A DNA stretch of 5,287 nucleotides from Symbiobacteriaceae bacterium (GTDB lineage: Bacteria > Bacillota_E > Symbiobacteriia > Symbiobacteriales > Symbiobacteriaceae). Below the pieces are notes generated by a model. It saw nothing but the letters and a program-made list of their open reading frames with translations. It was not told where the DNA came from and did not search any database. A program made the translations under genes and the position numbers. Below are positions 1 to 5,287 of the stretch, in pieces. Where the stretch lies: positions 1 to 5,287 of the forward strand of contig DAHVXO010000192.1 of the NCBI GenBank assembly GCA_027356675.1. Reading direction: 5' to 3'. Positions within the stretch are counted from its first letter, which is position 1. Each line of letters begins with the position of its first letter.

Positions 1-20
1 CAACCTACCGGAGTTTGGAG

Positions 21-953
21 GTGTGGCACATACAGGCAGCGATCGTGGCATCCGGGCTGGCGAAGGAATACCAGGCCGGTGGCGGCATCCGGGGCATCAG
101 CTTTCAGGTCGCTCCCGGCGAGGTCGTGGGCGTGGCAGGGCCGTCTTCCTGCGGCAAATCCACCCTGCTCAAGCTGCTCGCCACTCGCCTGCGTCCGACC
201 CGAGGCTCCTTCACCATCCTCGGGCACCGCGTCGCTGCGCACCGGGCGACCGACCGGGCAGTCGCCGGCGTGCGCCGCAATCTTGGCGTACTCCTGGAGG
301 ATGCCCCCGTAGCCGGCGAACTGACTGGCTGGGAAAACGCCTGGATGCTGGGTCGTCTCCAGGCCCACGGCGGGCGCGAGCTAGAGCGCCGGCTGGAAGT
401 CCTCTTCGATTGGGCGGGCATGGGGGCGCAGGCCCACAGCCCTGCCCGGACCTATAGCTATCCCATGCGTCGCAAGCTTGGCCTGATTCAGGCGCTGGTT
501 CACAACCCGCCGGTTCTGTTATTGGACGAGCCCTTCCACGGCCTCGAGATGCCGGCCCACATGGCGCTCCAGGAGGCGCTCCTCCACCTGCGCCGCAAGG
601 GCACCGCTGTGGTCGTCACCGCCCGCAATGCCGCACAGGCCGGTACACTCTGCTCACGACTCCTTCTGATGGAGGCGGGCGCACTGGTGGCGGATGGGTC
701 CGCCGGCGACATTTTGCAGCGGTTTGGCAGCTCCAGTGTGATCGAAGTCCGACTGGGTGGGTCCGTGGGCACTCTGGAGATGAAGGCCGTGCCGGGTCAG
801 TGTGCGCCCCTGGAGTTCACTGCCGGGGGGCTCAAGCTGCGGGTGACCGACCCCGATGAAGCACTGGTGCCGCTGCTGTCCGCTGTGACCGTGGCGGGCG
901 GTCGGGTGCTGGGGGTGGACGTACACCGGCCTCGCCCGGAGGAGCGCGTATGA
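21..953 (+). CDS. ABC-2 type transporter ATP-binding protein with degenerate motifs
   Basis: This is the nucleotide-binding subunit of an ABC-2 type exporter (DrrA/BcrA/CcmA-like), which would energise the membrane protein encoded next; the substrate cannot be told. Numbering from GTG 21 (310 aa), Walker A is GPSSCGKST at 40-48 and Walker B is VLLLDE, ending in catalytic Glu170. Other motifs deviate: the Q-loop reads LLED (Glu93 for Gln), the LSGGQ signature is YSYPM (145-149), the D-loop is HGLE, and the H-loop His is Ala201 (VVVTARN). About 70 residues after 238 form a C-terminal extension like those of DrrA-type ATPases, and make the protein longer than CcmA (about 200 aa). I chose GTG 21 because GGAG at 10-13 lies 7 nt upstream; TTG 15 is the alternative. 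The frame is open to the left edge, so a start outside the window is not excluded. The stop overlaps the next start (ATGA). Family is confident; ATPase activity is uncertain. Confidence 0.88.
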   Translation: MWHIQAAIVASGLAKEYQAGGGIRGISFQVAPGEVVGVAGPSSCGKSTLLKLLATRLRPTRGSFTILGHRVAAHRATDRAVAGVRRNLGVLLEDAPVAGELTGWENAWMLGRLQAHGGRELERRLEVLFDWAGMGAQAHSPARTYSYPMRRKLGLIQALVHNPPVLLLDEPFHGLEMPAHMALQEALLHLRRKGTAVVVTARNAAQAGTLCSRLLLMEAGALVADGSAGDILQRFGSSSVIEVRLGGSVGTLEMKAVPGQCAPLEFTAGGLKLRVTDPDEALVPLLSAVTVAGGRVLGVDVHRPRPEERV

Positions 954-1600
954 GCGCCCTCTGGTACAAGGAGTGGCGGGAGTTCACCGGAAGCACCCGG
1001 ACCCTGCTGCTCCGCTTCCTGTTTCCCCTGCTCGTCGCCGGCCCGCTGCTGGAGGTCTCCTGGCTTCGCCTCCCAGCCATCCTGGCGGTGGTTGCCTATT
1101 TCGGCACCTACCAGACGGCGGGTCAGGTGGCGCGGGAGCGCATCTCCGGTTTGCTGCCCCGGCTCGCGCTTACCCCGGTGCATCCCCGGTGGTTGGTGCT
1201 GCAGAAAGTGCTGGCCCGCAGCCTGCTCCTGCTCCTGCAACTGGGCCCCGTCCTGGTCCTGGCACAGTGGCTCGGGGCGCGGGCCGACCGCCTGTTGACC
1301 ACTGCCCTCCCCCTGATCCCGACCGCCTGCGCCCTGGGCGTCTACCTGGGATTGCACGCACCTACCCGTCGCTGGGCCACCCTGATCGGCCTCCTGACTG
1401 TCCCGGGTGCGGTCGGGGTGGCTGGTTTGCTCGGAATGCCCCACCCCGGAGACCCCACCCAGATACCTCTACCCCTGGTGGGCATGTCATCGCTGGCGCC
1501 CCTGCACCCCTCGACCGGCGCCCTGTGGACCTTGGCCGCACTGGTGCTGACAGCCGCCCTGGGAGCGGCTCCGCGGATTCTTGGCCTCCGGTGGGAATAG
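950..1600 (+). CDS. ABC-2 type transporter permease, short six-helix form
   Basis: This is an integral membrane subunit, 216 aa, presumably partner of the ATPase just upstream. Hydrophobic stretches at about 19-34, 41-58, 90-107, 117-135, 143-162 and 190-207 give six predicted transmembrane helices. Between helices 2 and 3, the charged segment with ERISGLLPRLALTPVHPRW (63-81) resembles the conserved cytoplasmic coupling region of ABC-2 permeases (pattern ER..G.L..LL.TPV). The N-terminus MSALWYKEWRE is also typical: a short amphipathic cytoplasmic helix. The ATG at 950 overlaps the preceding TGA by 4 bases, and GGAGGAG sits 5 nt upstream, so translational coupling is likely. Size and topology also fit CcmB, the haem-exporter permease of about 220 aa, but no other cytochrome c maturation gene is visible and the ATPase is too long for CcmA. 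Substrate unknown. No clear rho-independent terminator follows, only a pyrimidine-rich run at about 1656-1680. Confidence 0.85.
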   Translation: MSALWYKEWREFTGSTRTLLLRFLFPLLVAGPLLEVSWLRLPAILAVVAYFGTYQTAGQVARERISGLLPRLALTPVHPRWLVLQKVLARSLLLLLQLGPVLVLAQWLGARADRLLTTALPLIPTACALGVYLGLHAPTRRWATLIGLLTVPGAVGVAGLLGMPHPGDPTQIPLPLVGMSSLAPLHPSTGALWTLAALVLTAALGAAPRILGLRWE

Positions 1601-1701
1601 GTCACCCGCCGATTCGTCTGCCCCGCGTAGAGAGAATACCCTAGCTTCACGTAGTCCTTTTCTTATCCTTTCGCCCTGTCGCCCGAACGGTCATTTCCCT
1701 G

Positions 1702-1734
1702 TACACTTTTCGCAGGAAGCAACCTTGCAGTGTA
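1702..1734 (+). promoter_or_regulatory. Imperfect inverted repeat in the tatA upstream region
   Basis: TACACT (1702-1707) and AGTGTA (1729-1734) are exact inverted repeats. Inside them GCAGG (1712-1716) can pair with CCTTGC (1723-1728) with one bulged T, around the loop AAGCAA. The 3' arm ends just before the tatA ribosome binding site (AAAGGGAG, 1734-1741). It could be an operator or a 5'-UTR hairpin affecting tatA translation; TACACT could also act as a weak -10 box, but I see no matching -35. Function is inference only. The rest of the gap 1601-1749 shows nothing else I can support. Confidence 0.3.
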
Positions 1735-1749
1735 AAGGGAGACTATACA

Positions 1750-1950
1750 GTGTTTAACAAGATCGGGGTCGGCGAAATCATCCTCATCATCGGCGCTGCC
1801 CTGCTCCTATTCGGACCGTCCAAGTTGCCGGAACTGGGCAAGGCCGTGGGCAAGTCCATTCGGGAGTTCAAGGGTGCCGTAAAGGACACGACGGAGGCGG
1901 TCGCTGACGCGGCCGACGAAGCCAAGGCTGCAGGCAAGGTATCAAAATAG
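1750..1950 (+). CDS. tatA: Twin-arginine translocase subunit TatA
   Basis: TatA oligomerises in the cytoplasmic membrane to form the pore through which TatC-recognised, folded twin-arginine substrates cross. The 66-aa product has the classic layout: a single transmembrane helix at about 8-21 with a polar residue near its start (Glu9), the FGPSKLPELG hinge (21-30) with the invariant Phe-Gly, an amphipathic helix at 25-43 with KAVGKSIREFK, and a soluble, Lys/Asp/Glu/Ala-rich tail. Length fits the family (about 60-90 aa). The GTG start is set by AAAGGGAG at 1734-1741, 8 nt upstream, and by the position of the helix. The gene stands alone: no tatC or tatB is within the window, as is common for scattered tat genes in Bacillota. 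TatB is less likely because the protein is short and has the TatA-type FGP hinge. It converges with ileS. Confidence 0.95.
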   Translation: MFNKIGVGEIILIIGAALLLFGPSKLPELGKAVGKSIREFKGAVKDTTEAVADAADEAKAAGKVSK

Positions 1951-2004
1951 GTCACGGTTTTTGCTGATTTGGCGCCGCGTGTGGCCTGCGGCACCGGACA
2001 GACT

Positions 2005-2032
2005 GACCCCCGGCGACAAGTCGCCGGGGGTC
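2005..2032. terminator. Hairpin terminator shared by convergent tatA and ileS
   Basis: A perfect 13-bp inverted repeat, GACCCCCGGCGAC (2005-2017) and GTCGCCGGGGGTC (2020-2032), is separated by AA. CAGAC (1999-2003) and GTCTG (2038-2042) can extend it as an outer stem. It lies 54 bp past the tatA stop and 15 bp past the ileS stop, so it probably ends transcription from both sides. The tails are only weakly T-rich (TCTTCGCGTCT on +), so termination efficiency is uncertain although the stem is very stable. Confidence 0.8.
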
Positions 2033-2047
2033 TTCGCGTCTGATCTG

Positions 2048-4867
2048 TTATGCCTCGTCGACCGCCAGGCTGACCACCACATCGGCGCACCGTCCGCAGA
2101 GCGTCGGGTGCCCTGCCACCACGCCCAACTCCCGCCGGTTCCAGCACCGGTCGCACTTCTCGCCCTCGGCCCGGAGCACCTCCACCGAGAGGTCGCCGGG
2201 GCCCTTGCCGAAGAAGGTGCCGCTGGGAGCGGCCTGCCCACCCACAAAGAGCTTCACAGCGCTGACGATGAAGAGCGTGGGGAGATCGGCCAACCGGGAC
2301 TGGAGCAGTTCGGCCACCCCGCCCTCGGCGCCACCGGTGGCGTACAGATGCACCGCCGCCTCCTGGCTGGAGCCGATGTGCTTCTCCGCCCGAGCCTTCT
2401 CCAGCACCGCCTGAACGGCGGACCGGACTCCCAACAGCTTCTCCCACTGCTCACCCAGCGCCTGATCCACGAAGGCGCCGTCGCTTTCGGGCATCAGCAG
2501 AACCTGGCAAGTGGCGGGAGCCCCCGCGAGTTTGGGCAGATATCCATAGGACTCTTCCGCCGTGAAGCTGAGGATGGGCGTGAGCATCCGGATCAGGGCG
2601 TCCGCCACCCGGTAGAGCACGGTCTGGGCGCTGCGGCGGTCCACCGAGCCAGGGGCGCTGCAGTACAGCCGGTCCTTCAGGACATCCAGATAAACGGCCG
2701 AGAGGTCTACCGCGCAGTAATTGTTCAGAGTGTGGTAGACCACCCAGTACTCGTAGCTCTTGTAGGCGGTGCCGACCCGCGCCACGACCTCCTGAAGGCG
2801 GTGCATGGCCCAGCGGTCAAGCTCGGGCATCTCCGTGCGAGCCACCAGATCAGTCGCCGGGTTGAAGTCGGAGAGGTTGCCCAGGAGATACTTCAGCGTG
2901 TTACGGATCTTCCGGTAGGCCTCTGCCACGTTCTTGATGATGTTGGGCGAAGCCGAGACGTCACCCCGGTAATCCGAAGAGGCGACCCAGAGCCGCAAGA
3001 TGTCAGCGCCATACTGCTTGCAGACCTCCAACGGATCGACGCCGTTGCCCAGCGACTTGGACATCTTCCGGCCCTGCTCGTCGACGGCGTAGCCGTGGGT
3101 CAGGACCGCCTTGTACGGCGGCTTGCCGCCCCGTGCGACCACGGCAGTCAGCAGCGAGGACTTGAACCAACCCCGGTGCTGATCCGAACCTTCCAAGTAG
3201 AGGTCGGCTGGCCAGCGCAGCTCGGGCCGGGTCTCCAGCACGCCCACATGGGAGGAGCCGGAGTCGAACCAGACGTCGAGGATATCCTTCTCCTTGTGGA
3301 AGTGTGTCCCGCCGCAGTGGGAGCAGACCAGCCCGCCCTCGGGGATGAAGTCCTCAGCCGGATGGATCCACCAGGCCTCGGCCCCCTCCACCCTTACGAT
3401 CTCCGAGACCCGACGGAACATGTTGGGCTCGAACGACGGCTCGCCGCACTGGTCGCACGAGAGGATCGGGATCGGAGTGCCCCAGGACCGCTGGCGGCTG
3501 ATGCACCAGTCGGTGAGCCCCTCGACCATGTTGGCGATGCGGCTCTCACCCCACTCCGGCACCCACTGGACTTCCTTGATGGCCTTCATCGCCGCCTCCA
3601 TGAAGCCCTCGACCTTCGCGAACCACTGGACGGTGGCCCGGTAGATCACAGGCTGCTGGCACCGCCAGCAGTGGGCGTACGAGTGGCGGATCTTGCCCTG
3701 GGCAAGCAGCATGCCGGCCTGATCGAGCGCTTCGATGATGACCGGGTTGGCCTTTTCATAGAAGAGCCCGGCGAAAGGCCCGGCCTCCTCTGTAAAGACG
3801 CCCTTGTCGTTGACGGGGTTGAGCACGGGCAGGCCGTAAACCTGGCCGATCGCGAAGTCCTCGTGGCCGTGTCCGGGCGCCGTGTGGACGAGACCGGAGC
3901 CGTCCTCGACGGTGACGTGTTCGCCCAGGATGACCGGGCTGAGCCGGTCATAGAGCCGGTGCTGGTAGATGACGCCCTCGAGCTCGGCGCCCTTGTAGCT
4001 GGCCTTGAGTTCACCCGGTGCGATGCCGAAGGTCTCAAACGCCTTGGCGGCCAGGTTCTTGGCGAGCACGAGGTCGCCCTTCTCGGTGGCGTAGAGCCCG
4101 TACTCCACCTCGGCGTTGACCGCGATGGCGAGGTTGGCGGGGATGGTCCACGGGGTGGTCGTCCAGATGACCAGGTAGGACCCGTTGGGCAGCTTGCCCT
4201 GCCCGTCGACCACCGGGAAGCGCAGGTAGATGGAATAGGAGGTCTTGTCGGCGTACTCGATCTCGGCCTCGGCGAGGGCGGTCTCGTCGACCGCACACCA
4301 GTAGACCGGCTTGAGACCTCGGTAGACGTGGCCCTGGGTCGCCATGGCGGCAAAGACCTCGATCTCCTTCGCCTCGAACTCGGGCGCAAGGGTCATATAG
4401 GGATGCTCCCAATCGCCCCGGACCCCAAGGCGCTTGAAGCTCTCCCGCTGCACATCCTTCCAGTGGTTGGCAAACTCAGCGCAGCGGCGGCGCAGTTCGA
4501 CCGGGTCGATCTTGTGCCGGTCGAGCTTCAGCTCCCTGAGCGCCCGCAGCTCGATGGGCAGGCCGTGGGTGTCCCAGCCCGGGACGTACGGCGAGTCATA
4601 CCCGGCCATGGTGGCGTACTTGACCACGATGTCCTTGAGGATCTTATTCATGGCGGTGCCCAGATGGATGTCACCGTTGGCATACGGCGGTCCGTCATGC
4701 AAGATGAACTGCGGGCGGCCAGCGGTAGCCTTCTGCACGGTCTCGTAGAGGCTCATCGCCTCCCACGCCTTGAGCTGCTCGGGTTCCCGGGTCGGCAGAT
4801 TCGCCTTCATGGGGAACTCGGTCTTGGGCATGTTCAGGGTTGCCTTATAGTCCAGCTTGTCGGCCAT
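2048..4867 (-). CDS. ileS: Isoleucyl-tRNA synthetase (IleRS)
   Basis: This cytoplasmic class Ia synthetase charges tRNA-Ile with isoleucine and edits mischarged valine. The 939-aa protein is full length for the bacterial C-terminal-zinc (IleS1) type. Domains in order: Rossmann fold with PYANGDIHLGTA, where the HIGH motif is HLGT at 68-71, and GWDTHGLP at 97-104; CP1 editing domain with WTTTPWT (235-241) and GHGHED (332-337), including the conserved editing Asp337; DVWFDSGSSH (531-540); GSDQHRGWF (560-568); KMSKS (601-605); helical anticodon-binding domain from about 640; and a C-terminal zinc site, Cys905/908/924/927. Extra CxxC pairs at 400/403, 471/474 and 515/518 suggest further zinc binding. 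ATG 4867 is fixed by AGGAGGG (4874-4880), 6 nt upstream. Expression should be controlled by the T-box leader in front. The gene contains no TTA, CTA or TCA codon. Confidence 0.98.
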   Translation of the reverse strand: MADKLDYKATLNMPKTEFPMKANLPTREPEQLKAWEAMSLYETVQKATAGRPQFILHDGPPYANGDIHLGTAMNKILKDIVVKYATMAGYDSPYVPGWDTHGLPIELRALRELKLDRHKIDPVELRRRCAEFANHWKDVQRESFKRLGVRGDWEHPYMTLAPEFEAKEIEVFAAMATQGHVYRGLKPVYWCAVDETALAEAEIEYADKTSYSIYLRFPVVDGQGKLPNGSYLVIWTTTPWTIPANLAIAVNAEVEYGLYATEKGDLVLAKNLAAKAFETFGIAPGELKASYKGAELEGVIYQHRLYDRLSPVILGEHVTVEDGSGLVHTAPGHGHEDFAIGQVYGLPVLNPVNDKGVFTEEAGPFAGLFYEKANPVIIEALDQAGMLLAQGKIRHSYAHCWRCQQPVIYRATVQWFAKVEGFMEAAMKAIKEVQWVPEWGESRIANMVEGLTDWCISRQRSWGTPIPILSCDQCGEPSFEPNMFRRVSEIVRVEGAEAWWIHPAEDFIPEGGLVCSHCGGTHFHKEKDILDVWFDSGSSHVGVLETRPELRWPADLYLEGSDQHRGWFKSSLLTAVVARGGKPPYKAVLTHGYAVDEQGRKMSKSLGNGVDPLEVCKQYGADILRLWVASSDYRGDVSASPNIIKNVAEAYRKIRNTLKYLLGNLSDFNPATDLVARTEMPELDRWAMHRLQEVVARVGTAYKSYEYWVVYHTLNNYCAVDLSAVYLDVLKDRLYCSAPGSVDRRSAQTVLYRVADALIRMLTPILSFTAEESYGYLPKLAGAPATCQVLLMPESDGAFVDQALGEQWEKLLGVRSAVQAVLEKARAEKHIGSSQEAAVHLYATGGAEGGVAELLQSRLADLPTLFIVSAVKLFVGGQAAPSGTFFGKGPGDLSVEVLRAEGEKCDRCWNRRELGVVAGHPTLCGRCADVVVSLAVDEA

Positions 4868-4896
4868 CTCGATCCCTCCTGGAATGCTCGGGAATT

Positions 4897-4931
4897 AGAA
4901 AACCCCGCCCCTTGGATCAAGGGGCGAGGTT
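4897..4931 (-). terminator. Attenuator terminator of the ileS T-box leader
   Basis: AACCTCGCCCCTTG (4918-4931) pairs with CAAGGGGCGGGGTT (4901-4914) over 14 bp with one T-G pair and a 3-nt ATC loop, followed by a short T-run (TTTTCT, 4897-4902). It is intrinsic and should form when tRNA-Ile is charged, stopping transcription about 30 bases before the ileS start codon. Confidence 0.93.
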
Positions 4932-4952
4932 GTGCTCGCTGTACCACCCTTG
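4918..4952 (-). promoter_or_regulatory. T-box antiterminator helix
   Basis: On the minus strand CAAGGG (4947-4952) pairs with CCCUUG (4918-4923), and GCGAG pairs with CUCGC (4924-4928), leaving the 7-nt bulge UGGUACA (4940-4946) that would bind the free NCCA end of uncharged tRNA. The whole 3' strand is also the 5' arm of the terminator, so the two structures exclude each other. Confidence 0.92.
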
Positions 4953-5202
4953 TTGAACGGCCGTGACCGTCCCTCTGGATTCACACCGGGCCCACTCCCC
5001 GACGGGAGGCCACCCAGCTCCCGGTTAACGGTGGGATACCGTCCACGTCTACTGCCGCGGTCTGCGCACCGCTAGCCTTCGAGTGGAGACTCAGGGGTGA
5101 TCTTCCCGGGGTTGTCGGGACCGGTCTTGCACCGCGTTGACCGGCTCTCTCGCCCGCAAGGGCCCGGTACTCGTTCCCTTCATCGTCCGTCTGCTTCCAA
5201 CT

Positions 5203-5231
5203 ATGCTACCATGACGGGCGGTCAATGTCAA
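5203..5231 (-). promoter_or_regulatory. Sigma-A type promoter of ileS
   Basis: On the minus strand a perfect -35 TTGACA (5226-5231) is followed after exactly 17 bp by TAGCAT (5203-5208), which matches TATAAT at 4 of 6 positions. Transcription should start near 5196-5197, just before stem I of the T-box leader; that placement supports the call. Confidence 0.85.
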
Positions 5232-5287
5232 GTTCAGGGAGGCCTGCAACAGTACCTAGTGCCAGATCGCTCCAGGGGCGTATCCTA
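5232..5287. other. Edge region without a supported gene
   Basis: These 56 bases lie upstream of the ileS promoter. On the minus strand one frame reads GYAPGAIWH then TAG (stop 5256-5258), which could be the end of an upstream gene, but it is too short to judge. No terminator hairpin is visible. Confidence 0.3.

Larger units (their letters stand above)
4891..5197 (-). promoter_or_regulatory. T-box riboswitch leader of ileS, tRNA-Ile sensing
   Basis: The leader senses the charging of tRNA-Ile and controls ileS by transcription attenuation. Stem I: a kink-turn-like GAUGA...UGA base, an AGUA S-turn strand (5168-5171) opposite GAAGAUCA, helix CCGGG/CCCGG above, and a distal hairpin at 5121-5144 preceded by an AGAGAG bulge. 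The specifier in the internal loop is AUC (5099-5101), an Ile codon, followed by A. Stem II (5043-5086) closes with CCAC/GUGG, holds GAA and AGUA S-turn strands, and has a GCGGU/ACCGC hairpin. The stem IIA/B element has ACGG (5039-5042) pairing with CCGU in the conserved CCGUUA. Stem III spans 4986-5017. The T-box core AAGGGUGGUACAGCGAGC lies at 4934-4951; its UGGU matches the ACCA end of a tRNA with discriminator A, as in tRNA-Ile. All pairings were read by eye; the 5' end is estimated from the promoter. Confidence 0.95.

Noticed and set aside
797..1444. Minus-strand open frame of 215 codons across the ABC operon
   Set aside because: It overlaps two well-supported + strand genes and its Gln/Gly/Pro-rich product matches no fold I recognise.
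1646..1669. Possible promoter TTCACG/TATCCT upstream of tatA
   Set aside because: The spacer is only 12 bp and neither box is a good match.
1725..1749. Possible promoter TTGCAG/TATACA just before tatA
   Set aside because: The 13-bp spacing is too short and the -10 would lie between the ribosome binding site and the start codon.
1743..2447. Minus-strand open frame of 234 codons across tatA and the 3' end of ileS
   Set aside because: It runs through the intergenic terminator and antisense to tatA, its composition is low-complexity Gly/Arg/Ala typical of a shadow frame in GC-rich DNA, and both overlapped genes are well supported.
1961..4966. Long + strand open frame (about 1000 codons) opposite ileS
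   Set aside because: It is in codon register with ileS and stays open only through ileS codon bias. The translation has no recognisable domain and ileS is certain.
5256..5287. Possible C-terminus of an upstream minus-strand gene (GYAPGAIWH-stop)
   Set aside because: Nine codons at the window edge cannot be told from chance.

Overview
The window looks like chromosomal DNA from a GC-rich member of the Bacillota, possibly a Symbiobacterium-like lineage. The evidence is high GC throughout, strong GGAGG-type ribosome binding sites, GTG or TTG starts, and above all a full-length transcription-attenuating T-box leader in front of ileS. The lineage is inferred from these traits, not from a database match.

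Left part (1-1600, + strand): a two-gene ABC-2 type export operon. An ATPase with a C-terminal extension is followed, through a 4-base ATGA overlap, by a short six-helix permease. The ATPase keeps Walker A and Walker B but departs from consensus at the Q-loop, signature, D-loop and H-loop. This is the most unusual feature in the window. The operon may extend beyond the left edge.

Middle (1601-2047): a 149-bp gap with an imperfect inverted repeat leads into a small tatA gene (twin-arginine translocase pore subunit, GTG start). A perfect 13-bp hairpin then separates tatA from the convergent ileS and probably serves both genes.

Right part (2048-5287, - strand): ileS encodes a complete 939-residue isoleucyl-tRNA synthetase. 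A roughly 300-nt T-box riboswitch precedes it, and stem I, the AUC specifier, stem II, the stem II pseudoknot element, stem III, antiterminator and competing terminator can all be located by base pairing. A sigma-A type promoter with 17-bp spacing lies just upstream. When uncharged tRNA-Ile accumulates, the leader should favour the antiterminator and let transcription enter ileS. Bases 5232-5287 hold no supported gene.

There are three independent transcription units: exporter, tatA and ileS. I found no mobile element, CRISPR array, tRNA or rRNA, and no convincing entirely new system. The best leads are the degenerate ATPase and the inverted repeat in front of tatA.
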